Below are positions 1-7,298 of a stretch of DNA of 7,479 bases, piece after piece. Position 1 is the first letter of the stretch. Every line of letters starts with the position of its first letter. Source of the stretch: an uncultured Ancrocorticia sp. (GTDB taxonomy: Bacteria > Actinomycetota > Actinomycetes > Actinomycetales > Actinomycetaceae). Under the pieces are notes generated by a model. The model saw only the letters and a program-made list of their open reading frames with translations, searched no databases and was not told the origin of the DNA. A program made the position numbers and the translations under genes. The stretch spans positions 1 through 7,479 of the forward strand of contig CAJPTB010000082.1 of assembly GCA_905373325.1 (NCBI GenBank). The letters run 5' to 3'.

Positions 1-1
1 G

Positions 2-583
2 GCGATGGATACGAACTCTGCCACGATGAGCCGCGACCGCATCATCAGTCCGAACGACTTCGTCATCCGGCTTTCGCCGAAAGACCGGGAGACGATGGCT
101 CAATGGAGCGAGGACGCCCTGACCGAGGAGATCACCTTGGCGGTCACCTCCTACGCCACGGAGCAGGACTACACCCTCCTCGGCCCGGTTCGGATCGCGT
201 TCGACACAGACGAGACCCTCAAATCCGGCAGCCTTCAGGTCGAGGCCCTGATCAAACGAGGCGCGGTCGCGCCGGCGACCTCGTCGGTCCAATCGGGCCA
301 CCCGATCATCGCCATAGGCCCCGACCGCTATCTCCTGACCGGCGCAGTCACCGTGATCGGAAGAGGGTCCGAATGCGACATCACCGTCGACGACACAGGG
401 ATCTCCCGCCGTCATCTCGAGCTCAAGGCGACGCCCAACGGCGTCATCGCAACTGACCTCGGCTCCACGAACGGCAGCTTCGTCGAGGGCCACAAGATCA
501 CGGCCGCCACTCTTGTGGACGGCAACACGATCACGATCGGACGCACAAACATAATGTTCTGGAACTCACCGGGAACAGCATGA
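2..583 (+). CDS. fhaA: FhaA, FHA-domain phosphothreonine-binding protein (5' partial)
   Basis: Cytoplasmic adaptor that recognises phosphothreonine. In mycobacteria FhaA binds the phosphorylated pseudokinase domain of the lipid II flippase MviN/MurJ and tunes wall synthesis; that is family knowledge, not shown here. The reading frame is open to the window edge. Counting from the Met codon at position 5, residues 8-82 match the C-terminal half of the DUF3662 domain (PNDFVIRLSP, then YTLLGPVRI), so the true start lies upstream and the Met at 5 is internal. Residues about 99-186 form an FHA domain with the expected Gly119-Arg120, Ser134-x-x-His137 and Asn156-Gly157. The linker between the two domains is only about 17 residues, whereas mycobacterial FhaA has a long disordered linker. 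The stop overlaps the fhaB start as ATGA (580-583). Confidence 0.93.
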   Translation, partial: AMDTNSATMSRDRIISPNDFVIRLSPKDRETMAQWSEDALTEEITLAVTSYATEQDYTLLGPVRIAFDTDETLKSGSLQVEALIKRGAVAPATSSVQSGHPIIAIGPDRYLLTGAVTVIGRGSECDITVDDTGISRRHLELKATPNGVIATDLGSTNGSFVEGHKITAATLVDGNTITIGRTNIMFWNSPGTA

Positions 584-1098
584 GCGCACTAGTCCTCACA
601 CTTCTTCGCCTGGGCTTCCTCGCCCTGCTGTGGATCTTTGTCTTCTCCGTAGTCTTCACGCTGCGCCGCGACGTCTACGGAACCCAGGTGCGCGATCGCC
701 GCGCACTCGTCAAGGGACGGCGCGCCAAGGCTTCGAAGGCCGCGCAGCAGCCCCGGAAGCAGGCGTCGTCGGGCCGCGAGCCCCAGACGCCTGCGAAACA
801 AGCCCCGGCAACCGTCTCCGCACTCACCGTGACCGCGGGGCCGCTGACCGGCACGTCGCTTCCGCTGGGAACCTCTCAGATCATCGTGGGACGCTCACCC
901 GATTCCGCCCTCGTGCTCGACGATTCCTACTCATCCTCCAGGCACGCCCGCTTCTACCAAGAGGGCGGCCAATGGTGGGTGGAAGACCTCGATTCGACCA
1001 ACGGCACATACATCGGAGGAAAGCGCATAACCACGCCCACGCCTGTGGGGCCGGGGGTTCCCGTCGTCATCGGGCGCACCACCATGGAGTTGCGTTAA
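580..1098 (+). CDS. fhaB: FhaB (FipA-like) membrane-anchored FHA protein
   Basis: Small phosphothreonine-reading protein tethered to the inner membrane. The mycobacterial homologue (FhaB/FipA) is linked to division through FtsZ and is a target of the operon kinases (family knowledge). The 172-residue product begins with a hydrophobic segment at about residues 4-27, followed by the conserved LRRDVYG stretch typical of the family. A basic, Lys/Arg/Gln/Ala-rich linker follows (about 37-78). An FHA domain covers about 81-172, with Gly104-Arg105, Ser119-Ser-Arg-His122 and Asn141-Gly142 (DLDSTNGTYIGG). Length is close to that of the mycobacterial protein. The ATG at 580 is preceded by GGGA at 571-574 and overlaps the fhaA stop; the stop (TAA 1096-1098) shares one base with the pstP ATG. 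Confidence 0.94.
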   Translation: MSALVLTLLRLGFLALLWIFVFSVVFTLRRDVYGTQVRDRRALVKGRRAKASKAAQQPRKQASSGREPQTPAKQAPATVSALTVTAGPLTGTSLPLGTSQIIVGRSPDSALVLDDSYSSSRHARFYQEGGQWWVEDLDSTNGTYIGGKRITTPTPVGPGVPVVIGRTTMELR

Positions 1099-2498
1099 TG
1101 GGTATTCAGCTTCGATTCGCCGCGTTCTCCGACGTCGGCCTGGTTCGATCCAACAACCAGGACGCCGGATACGCCTCGCCCAATCTCCTTGTCCTCGCCG
1201 ACGGGATGGGCGGAGCCGCCGCCGGGGACGTCGCCTCTTCCGTCGCCGTGGGGCATCTTGCCTCGCTCGACGACGACGTCTACGGCGCAGACGACCTCAT
1301 TCCGCTTCTGCGCACGGCCGTCAACGAGGCGCACACAGACCTCGTCGACCGCGCCAAAGCGGACCCCGAGCTCGGTGGAATGGGCACGACATGCATCGCG
1401 CTCCTGCGTTCCAGCAACAAGCTCGGAATGGTCCACATCGGGGATTCTCGGGCTTACCTCTTGCGCGACGGCGTTCTCACGCAGGTCACGCATGACCACA
1501 CCCTCGTCCAGTTCCTCGTCGACCACGGCCAGATCACGCCCGAAGAGGCGGAGAACCACCCGAAGCGCAACGTCATCATGCGAGCGCTCGGCGACACCCC
1601 CGGCGACGTCGAGATCGACGAGTCAATTCGGGAAGCCGTTCCAGGCGACCGCTGGTTGCTCTGCTCCGACGGACTGTTCGGCGTGGTGGCCCACGACACG
1701 ATTGAGTCGACTTTGGCGGGCATGGACATCGTTCACGCCGGCGAACGCCTCATCGAGCTGGCGTTGGCGGGCGGAGCGCCCGACAATGTCACCGTGGTGC
1801 TTGCAGAGGTCGTCGACGACAAGAGCACCCACGAGGTGCCCCGCAGCCAGCATCCCATCGTCGTGGGTTCGGCCGCGGTCGACTACCGCAAGCCGACCCG
1901 CGGCGGCACGTCCGCAGCGGCCAAGGCCGCAGCCTTGACTTCGAAGAGGGCCGTCAAAGACACGGCGGAAAACGAATCGGAGGCGTTGCCAGAAGAGCCG
2001 CCTCGTTCGCGCGCCGCCGCGAGGCTCGCCGTCGTCTTCGCCGTTCTGGCCATCGTGTTCGGGGGCCTGTTCGCGGCCTATCGCTGGACCCAGGGGCAGT
2101 ACTACGTCGCGGTCGACGGCGGCAAGGTGACGATCTACCGGGGGATACCCGAATCCATCGGCCCGATCTCGTTCTCCTCGGTCTACGAGCGGACGAACAT
2201 CCCGGTCTCGCAGCTTCCGTCGGTGGCCCGCGAACGGCTGTCCTCCCCGATCACCCGCAGCTCGCTGGGCGAAGCCCGCGCCGTGGTTTCCAATCTCAGG
2301 GCCCAGCGCAGCACTCCGAGCCCGTCTCCCTCGCCGAGTCCTTCGGCGACGACGCCAGCGCCCACCGCGCCCGGGCAGGAACAGCCTGGGCAACCTGGGC
2401 AGCCCGGGCAGCCGGTTCAACCGGGTCAGTCGAACCAGCCGGCGCAACCCGGCCAGCCCGCTCAAACTTCCAATCCGACGCCGGGGGCCAATCCATGA
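1098..2498 (+). CDS. pstP: PstP, membrane PP2C-type Ser/Thr phosphatase
   Basis: Metal-dependent phosphatase that reverses phosphorylation by the operon kinase. The catalytic domain (about residues 4-238 of 466) has the PPM motifs: Arg17 and Asp22 (RSNNQD), Asp35 (LADGMGG), GMGTT at 95-99, Asp116 (IGDSRAYLLRDG), Asp191 (CSDGLFG) and Asp229 (GAPDNVTVV), which supply the metal and phosphate ligands. An Ala/Lys/Glu-rich cytoplasmic linker follows (about 240-305), then one transmembrane helix (about 307-328) and an extracellular segment (about 333-402). The tail is low complexity: a Ser-Pro run at 405-416 and Gly-Gln-Pro-rich repeats at 426-456. I chose ATG 1098 because it overlaps the fhaB stop (TAATG), follows GGAG at 1086-1089, and starts right at the conserved family N-terminus; the longer open frame upstream is a shadow of fhaB. 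The stop overlaps the rodA start as ATGA (2495-2498). Confidence 0.95.
   Translation: MGIQLRFAAFSDVGLVRSNNQDAGYASPNLLVLADGMGGAAAGDVASSVAVGHLASLDDDVYGADDLIPLLRTAVNEAHTDLVDRAKADPELGGMGTTCIALLRSSNKLGMVHIGDSRAYLLRDGVLTQVTHDHTLVQFLVDHGQITPEEAENHPKRNVIMRALGDTPGDVEIDESIREAVPGDRWLLCSDGLFGVVAHDTIESTLAGMDIVHAGERLIELALAGGAPDNVTVVLAEVVDDKSTHEVPRSQHPIVVGSAAVDYRKPTRGGTSAAAKAAALTSKRAVKDTAENESEALPEEPPRSRAAARLAVVFAVLAIVFGGLFAAYRWTQGQYYVAVDGGKVTIYRGIPESIGPISFSSVYERTNIPVSQLPSVARERLSSPITRSSLGEARAVVSNLRAQRSTPSPSPSPSPSATTPAPTAPGQEQPGQPGQPGQPVQPGQSNQPAQPGQPAQTSNPTPGANP
2310..2465 (+). repeat. Ser-Pro and Gly-Gln-Pro coding repeats in the PstP tail
   Basis: Within pstP, 2310-2345 encodes alternating Ser-Pro (residues 405-416), and about 2373-2465 encodes an imperfect Gly-Gln-Pro series (residues 426-456), read from repeated GGGCAGCC/GGGCAACC-type words. 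These lie after the transmembrane helix and so outside the cell. Such regions are usually flexible, span or bind the wall, and vary in length between strains through slippage; those last points are inference. Confidence 0.8.
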
Positions 2499-3922
2499 GC
2501 GTCGTCACCCAAACTTCCCCACGAAGCGGACGCCTTCCGGAGGCGGTCCTTTTGGGCTTGGCCCTCTTCTCAGGGCTTTCTGCCTACTGCCTCGTCCATT
2601 TGGGCGTCGGAGAGTCGGGCCTCCCGCCCTCCTTCCCCCAGATCTTCCTGGTCACCGTCCTGACCACCGCGGGCGCGCACGTCGTCGTCCGACGTTTTGC
2701 GCCCTACGCGGATCCGGTTTTCTTCCCCGCCGCCCTCGCCCTCAACGGTCTGGGGCTCGCCATGATCTACCGGGTAGACATCGCCGAGGAGACCGACCAC
2801 GCTTCGAACCAGCTCTTCCTGTCCTTCGTCGCCATTGCCCTCATGGTGGGCACGGTCATCGTTTTGCGCAACCATCGCACCTTGCGCCGTTTCACGTGGA
2901 CCAGCCTCATCGCGGGCATCGTCCTCTTGCTGCTGCCGATGGTTCCGGGGCTCGGACGGACCATCAACGGCGCACGCATCTGGATCAACATCGGAATGTC
3001 CTTCCAGCCGGCTGAGCTGGCCAAGATCTGCTTCGCCGTGTTCTTCGCGGGATACCTCGTCACCGAACGCGACAACCTTTCGTTGGCGGGCCCGAAGTTT
3101 TTGGGCATTCGCTGGCCGAAAGCCCGCCATTTCATTCCGATACTCGCAGCCTGGGCAGCGTGCATGGCCGTCCTCGTGATGGAGAAGGACTTCGGAACCG
3201 CGATCCTCTTCTTCGGCTTGTTCGTCGGCATGCTGTACGTAGCGACCGAGCGGGTTTCCTGGATAGCGATCGGCGGCCTCCTCGCCGCCCTCGGCGTCGC
3301 CGTCATCGTCAGCCAGGTCTCCCACGTTCAGGCCCGTTTCACCGTGTGGCTGCACGCCTTGGATTCGGACGTCTACGATTCGGCCCACGGATCCTTCCAG
3401 CTCGTGCAGGGGCTTTTCGGCATGGCCTCGGGCGGATTGTTCGGCACCGGTCTGGGCCAGGGCTACCCCAACAAGGTTTACGCGGCCAGCTCCGACTTCA
3501 TCATCGCCTCCTTCGCCGAGGAAATCGGTTTGATCGGGCTTTTGGCGCTTCTTTGCATCTACCTCATCATCGTCGTCCGCGGCCTGCGCACCGCGGTCGT
3601 CCTCCGCGACGGCTTCGGCAAGCTTCTGGTGACGGGCATTGCTTTCACCGTGGCCATCCAGTGCTTCGTCGTCGTGGGAGGCGTCACCCGTCTCATCCCG
3701 CTCACCGGACTCGCGATGCCTTTCCTTGCACACGGAGGCTCGGCGCTCATGACGAACTGGATCATCATCGGCCTGCTTCTGCGCATATCCGACTCGGCCA
3801 GGCGCCCGGCCACCGCCGACCCGCTTCCCTCGGACGATTTCCTCAAGACCATACCCGAACTGGAGAAAGACAGTTCCTCGAATAAGAACGACGCCCTTGA
3901 GACGCAGGTGGTGAAACTGTGA
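2495..3922 (+). CDS. rodA: RodA, SEDS-family peptidoglycan glycosyltransferase
   Basis: Polytopic membrane enzyme that polymerises lipid II into glycan strands, working with a class B PBP, here most likely the adjacent PbpA. The 475-residue product has many hydrophobic helices and the SEDS signatures: NGARIWI at 158-164, QPAELAKI at 171-178, EKDFGTA at 230-236, and QLVQGLFGMASGGLFGTGLG at 302-321. The catalytic Asp334 is in SSDFIIASFAEEIG, aligning with Asp297 of E. coli FtsW in its HTDFIF motif. A PLTGLAMPFLAHGGSALM stretch sits at 402-419. The C-terminal 45 residues are hydrophilic and probably cytoplasmic. It is annotated as RodA rather than FtsW because of the pbpA/pstP neighbourhood; FtsW normally sits in the dcw cluster. 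The start overlaps pstP by ATGA and the stop overlaps the pbpA GTG start. Confidence 0.94.
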   Translation: MSVVTQTSPRSGRLPEAVLLGLALFSGLSAYCLVHLGVGESGLPPSFPQIFLVTVLTTAGAHVVVRRFAPYADPVFFPAALALNGLGLAMIYRVDIAEETDHASNQLFLSFVAIALMVGTVIVLRNHRTLRRFTWTSLIAGIVLLLLPMVPGLGRTINGARIWINIGMSFQPAELAKICFAVFFAGYLVTERDNLSLAGPKFLGIRWPKARHFIPILAAWAACMAVLVMEKDFGTAILFFGLFVGMLYVATERVSWIAIGGLLAALGVAVIVSQVSHVQARFTVWLHALDSDVYDSAHGSFQLVQGLFGMASGGLFGTGLGQGYPNKVYAASSDFIIASFAEEIGLIGLLALLCIYLIIVVRGLRTAVVLRDGFGKLLVTGIAFTVAIQCFVVVGGVTRLIPLTGLAMPFLAHGGSALMTNWIIIGLLLRISDSARRPATADPLPSDDFLKTIPELEKDSSSNKNDALETQVVKL

Positions 3923-5382
3923 ATCGTCCAATCCGCAGAATGGCCTCTCTTGTCTTCGCCATGTTCTTGGCGCTCATGACCATGGCCACTTACGTGCAGT
4001 ACGTCCAGGCGCCGAAGCTGAACTCTGACGCACGCAATGCCCGGACCCTCTACCGAGAATACGGAACCGAACGCGGCCCGATCATCGTCGACGGCGAATC
4101 CATCGTGGTCTCGACCGCCGTCGACGATCCGTACAAGTATCAACGCGAGTACAAGGCGGGAAGCGCCTACGCCCACATCACGGGCTACTTTTCAACCGCC
4201 CACAATTCGATGACGGGAATCGAGCGGGCAGAAAACGGAGTGCTCGGCGGGTCCGACTCGGCATTGACCACCCAGCGGATCCAAGAGATGATATCGGGCT
4301 CGCACCGCAAGGGCGGCGCAGTTTCCCTCACACTCAACCCCGCGGCGCAAAAGGCCGCCGCCGAGGCCCTTGGAAACCAGCGCGGCGCCGTCGTCGCCAT
4401 CAATCCGAAGACCGGTGCGATCCTCGCCCAGGTCTCGACGCCCTCCTACGACCCCAACCAGCTGGCGACCCACGACTCGAAGGCCGCAAGGGCGGCTTAC
4501 AGCCAGCTGAGCACAGACAAAACACGCCCGCTCGTCAACCGCGCCATCGGAGGCGACCAGTACGCCCCCGGCTCGACGTTCAAGATGCTCACGGCCACGG
4601 CGATGCTCGAGAACTCGGACCTCACGCCCGATTCGATCGTCGACGCGCCCGACACCTGGACCCCTCCGGGGACGACCCACAAGATCGACAACCCCGGCGA
4701 GCGCTCCTGCGGGGACGGGTCCGGGCGCGTCTCCCTGCGCCAGGCCTTCATCCAGTCGTGCAACACTCCTTTCGCAATGGGAGGCGTCAACGTAGGCGGG
4801 GAGAAGATGATGGCACAAGCCAAGAAGTTCGGCTTCGGGAAGACGTTTGAGACGCCGCAGAAAGTCAGCTCCTCGCGGTTCCCGGAGCCCTCCGGCAAAT
4901 CCGCGCTGGCAATGGACAGCATCGGCCAGCAGGACATCCGGGTCACTCCGATGCAGATGGCCCTCATCGGTGCCGGGATCGCCAACGACGGCGTCGTCAT
5001 GGAACCGCACATCGTCAAGCAGACCCTCACGTCGGACCTCGACGTCATTTCGAACACCAAACCGAAGGAATTCGGGCGTGCGATGTCGAAGACGACGGCG
5101 AAGCACATGCAGGAGATGATGGTCGCCGACGTCGAATCGGGAACGGGACACAGAGCCGCGATCTCGGGCGTGAAGGTCGCCGGAAAGACCGGCACCGCGG
5201 AGATCAACGCCTCGACGCCGCCGCACGTGTGGTTCGTGAGCTTCGCGCCCGCCGACGATCCGAAGATCGCCGTCGCCGTGGTGGTCGAGAACTCGGGCAA
5301 CGCCGGATGGAACGGCGACGGCGGCTCGGTGGCCGCGCCCATCGCACGAAAAGTCATACAAGCGTACTTGGGGTCCTCATGA
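3919..5382 (+). CDS. pbpA: PbpA, class B penicillin-binding protein (transpeptidase)
   Basis: Monofunctional DD-transpeptidase that crosslinks peptidoglycan outside the membrane and is the target of beta-lactams; partner of RodA. The 487-residue product has a short basic N-terminus and one membrane anchor (about residues 8-29), a small N-terminal dimerisation/pedestal region (about 40-130), and a transpeptidase domain (about 155-485). The catalytic triad motifs are intact: Ser219-Thr-Phe-Lys222 (PGSTFK), Ser280-Cys-Asn282, and Lys423-Thr-Gly425 (KTGTAE). Length matches mycobacterial PbpA. The start is GTG at 3919, preceded by AGGTGG (3906-3911) and overlapping the rodA stop as GTGA (3919-3922). 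Its TGA (5380-5382) overlaps the ATG of a 17-codon ORF. Nothing suggests inactivation. Confidence 0.95.
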   Translation: MNRPIRRMASLVFAMFLALMTMATYVQYVQAPKLNSDARNARTLYREYGTERGPIIVDGESIVVSTAVDDPYKYQREYKAGSAYAHITGYFSTAHNSMTGIERAENGVLGGSDSALTTQRIQEMISGSHRKGGAVSLTLNPAAQKAAAEALGNQRGAVVAINPKTGAILAQVSTPSYDPNQLATHDSKAARAAYSQLSTDKTRPLVNRAIGGDQYAPGSTFKMLTATAMLENSDLTPDSIVDAPDTWTPPGTTHKIDNPGERSCGDGSGRVSLRQAFIQSCNTPFAMGGVNVGGEKMMAQAKKFGFGKTFETPQKVSSSRFPEPSGKSALAMDSIGQQDIRVTPMQMALIGAGIANDGVVMEPHIVKQTLTSDLDVISNTKPKEFGRAMSKTTAKHMQEMMVADVESGTGHRAAISGVKVAGKTGTAEINASTPPHVWFVSFAPADDPKIAVAVVVENSGNAGWNGDGGSVAAPIARKVIQAYLGSS

Positions 5383-5432
5383 TGACGGCGTCCCCAATCC
5401 ACAATCACTGCGAGAGAAAGGTGACGGCGTGA
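5379..5432 (+). CDS. Possible 17-codon ORF bridging pbpA and pknB (coupling ORF or pknA remnant)
   Basis: Frame ATG 5379 to TGA 5430-5432, encoding MMTASPIHNHCERKVTA. The ATG overlaps the pbpA stop (ATGA 5379-5382) and the TGA overlaps the pknB GTG start (GTGA 5429-5432), the same junction style as the real genes here. GGGG at 5370-5373 could act as a weak ribosome binding site. The ORF contains the pknB Shine-Dalgarno sequence, so its translation could open or control that site. It lies where pknA sits in mycobacteria. The peptide has no recognisable domain or signal. It may be a remnant of pknA, a coupling ORF, or chance; expression is not shown by the sequence. Confidence 0.4.
   Translation: MMTASPIHNHCERKVTA
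5412..5421 (+). promoter_or_regulatory. Ribosome binding site of pknB
   Basis: GAGAGAAAGG ends 7 bases before the GTG at 5429 and is the most purine-rich stretch in the pbpA-pknB gap. It decides the GTG start for pknB. The GTG at 5421 is out of frame with the kinase. The gap shows no convincing -10/-35 promoter, so I infer that pknB is transcribed with the upstream genes. Confidence 0.7.
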
Positions 5433-7291
5433 CTGACATCCCCCGCATCTTGGGCAGCCGCTATGAGATCGGCGATCTCATCGGACGCGGAGGCATGGCC
5501 CAGGTCCACCTGGGCTACGACACCCGGTTGTCACGAACGGTTGCCATCAAAATCCTGCGCACGGACCTGGCTGCGGACCCTCTGTTCCTTGCGCGCTTCA
5601 GGCGCGAGGCCCAATCCGCCGCCGCGCTCAACCATCCGTCGATCGTGGCCGTCTACGACACCGGCGAATCCCCGGTCACAACGGCCACCGGGCACGAGAT
5701 CTCGCTGCCCTACATCGTCATGGAGTACGTCAAGGGACGCACCGTCGCCTCCCTTCTGACGACCGGGGAGCCCGTTCCGATCGCAGAAGCGGTGCAAGTG
5801 GTCACGGGCGTCCTTTCGGCGCTCGAGTACTCGCACCACGAAGGCATCATCCACAGGGACATCAAGCCCGGCAATGTGATGCTCACACCGGACGGCAAAG
5901 TCAAGGTCATGGATTTCGGCATCGCGCGAGCCATCGCCGACTCCGCGGCCACGATGACCCAGACGAACTCGGTTGTGGGAACCGCGCAATACCTGTCGCC
6001 AGAGCAGGCTCGCGGCGAGGTCGTCGACGCCCGGTCCGATCTCTATTCGACCGGCTGCCTTCTCTACGAGCTTCTGACCGGGAAGCCTCCCTTCACCGGA
6101 GATTCGGCGGTGGCTGTGGCTTACCAGCACGTCTCCGAAGCGCCCAAGCCGGCCTCGGAGATGTTCCCCGACATCCCGGACACGATCGACCGGGTCGTCA
6201 TGAAGTCCCTGGCCAAGAATCGCGATGAGCGCTACCAAAACGCCGCGGAGTTCAGGAGCGACCTTCTTTCGGCGGCCCGCGGCGAGGGGGTCAACGCCCC
6301 CGCCGTCACGGCGGCCATGAAGACCGTGCCAATGCCCGTGAATCCGCCGACCCCCGCCACTCAGGCGACGACGGCGCTTCCGCGGACTTCGACCTCGGCC
6401 CCCGTCATTTCCTCGGGGCAAACGGGCGTTCAGCCGGCCGTAGGCTCCGGTGGGACGAACAACAGCAGGCGAAACCGCCAGATGATGTGGATCGCCGGAG
6501 TCCTTCTCGCCATGGCCGCCGTCATCGGACTCTACGCGCTGTTTTCGGGCGACAGCCCCGACCCGAAGCCAACGAACACGGCGTCCGCCGACAGCACCGA
6601 CAAGGTGACCGTTCCCAAGCTCACCGGCATGACCGAAAAGCAGGCCAAGAAGGCGCTTGAGGAGGAAGGGCTCGTTTTCGTCAAGGGCAGCGACCAGGCT
6701 TCTGACACGGTCAAGGCCGGCCAGTTCGTCAGCTCGTCGCCTTCCCCCGGATCGACGGTGAGCAAGGGGGAGAAGATCACCGTCCACTTCTCGTCCGGCA
6801 ACTCCGAGATCACCGTCCCCGACGTGACCGGAATAAGCCTCGACCAGGCGAAGAGGAAGCTTGACAGAGCCGGCTTGAAGGTGGGTAAGATCACCAATTC
6901 GAGTGGCAACTCAGCCACGAGCGGCACCGTCGTTTCGACGTCGCCCGAAGCGGGCGAGTCCGTCGAAGAAGGGTCGAGCGTGGACATCAAGGTCTCCGGC
7001 GGCGGCGACTCGGACATTCCCAACGTTTCGAATCTTTCGGCCGAAGAGGCGCAGAAGAAGCTCGAAAACGCGGGATACAAGGTGAACGTGACCTACGTTC
7101 CGGTCTATTCCGAGGCCGAAGACGGGAAGGTCATCGGCAGAAAGACCGACGGCGCGGGCAACGTCACTCTTCAAGTCGGCAAGTACACGACGAACATCCA
7201 ACAGCCGACGGAGAGCCCCACTCACAACAACCCGACGACGCCGCCCCCAACTGATGTGCCGACGGTCGCGCCCACGGCGACGGGCGGCTAA
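5429..7291 (+). CDS. pknB: PknB-type transmembrane Ser/Thr kinase with PASTA repeats
   Basis: Receptor-like kinase that senses muropeptides or lipid II outside the cell and phosphorylates wall and division proteins; its marks are removed by PstP and read by the FHA proteins. The 620-residue product has a Hanks kinase domain at about 11-280: Gly-rich loop IGRGGMAQV (18-26), Lys41 (VAIK), Glu60, catalytic Asp144 in HRDIKPGN, DFG at 162-164, and activation loop TQTNSVVGTAQYLSPE. Thr177 and Thr179 match the two autophosphorylated threonines of M. tuberculosis PknB. A Thr/Pro-rich juxtamembrane segment (about 290-345) and one membrane helix (about 352-372) follow. Outside are two clear PASTA repeats (about 392-455, 459-523), a shortened third (about 527-586), and a Pro/Thr tail. 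Mycobacterial PknB has four PASTA repeats. The symbol is chosen over pknA because of the PASTA repeats and last place in the operon. Confidence 0.94.
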   Translation: MTDIPRILGSRYEIGDLIGRGGMAQVHLGYDTRLSRTVAIKILRTDLAADPLFLARFRREAQSAAALNHPSIVAVYDTGESPVTTATGHEISLPYIVMEYVKGRTVASLLTTGEPVPIAEAVQVVTGVLSALEYSHHEGIIHRDIKPGNVMLTPDGKVKVMDFGIARAIADSAATMTQTNSVVGTAQYLSPEQARGEVVDARSDLYSTGCLLYELLTGKPPFTGDSAVAVAYQHVSEAPKPASEMFPDIPDTIDRVVMKSLAKNRDERYQNAAEFRSDLLSAARGEGVNAPAVTAAMKTVPMPVNPPTPATQATTALPRTSTSAPVISSGQTGVQPAVGSGGTNNSRRNRQMMWIAGVLLAMAAVIGLYALFSGDSPDPKPTNTASADSTDKVTVPKLTGMTEKQAKKALEEEGLVFVKGSDQASDTVKAGQFVSSSPSPGSTVSKGEKITVHFSSGNSEITVPDVTGISLDQAKRKLDRAGLKVGKITNSSGNSATSGTVVSTSPEAGESVEEGSSVDIKVSGGGDSDIPNVSNLSAEEAQKKLENAGYKVNVTYVPVYSEAEDGKVIGRKTDGAGNVTLQVGKYTTNIQQPTESPTHNNPTTPPPTDVPTVAPTATGG

Positions 7292-7298
7292 AAGCCTC

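Noticed and set aside
630..1097. Upstream extension of the pstP frame through fhaB
   Set aside because: The extension is Arg/Pro-rich without homology and overlaps the FHA-coding gene fully. The PP2C family N-terminus starts at the ATG at 1098 with a ribosome binding site.
2570..3931. 453-codon open frame on the - strand opposite rodA
   Set aside because: Its product is rich in Asp, Glu, Gly, Arg and His with no domain or membrane pattern, as expected for the reverse complement of GC-rich membrane-protein codons. The + strand frame has full SEDS motifs.
4192..5361. 389-codon open frame on the - strand opposite pbpA
   Set aside because: A compositional shadow (Arg/Gly/Asp/Val-rich) of a gene with intact transpeptidase motifs; no family resemblance.
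5370..5395. Possible hairpin pairing GGGG 5370-5373 with CCCC 5392-5395 around the mini-ORF start
   Set aside because: Only four consecutive base pairs with an 18-base loop; too weak to support as a regulatory structure.
5531..6787. 418-codon open frame on the - strand opposite pknB
   Set aside because: A shadow of the kinase gene; it is rich in Arg, Gly, His and Asp and shows no recognisable motif.
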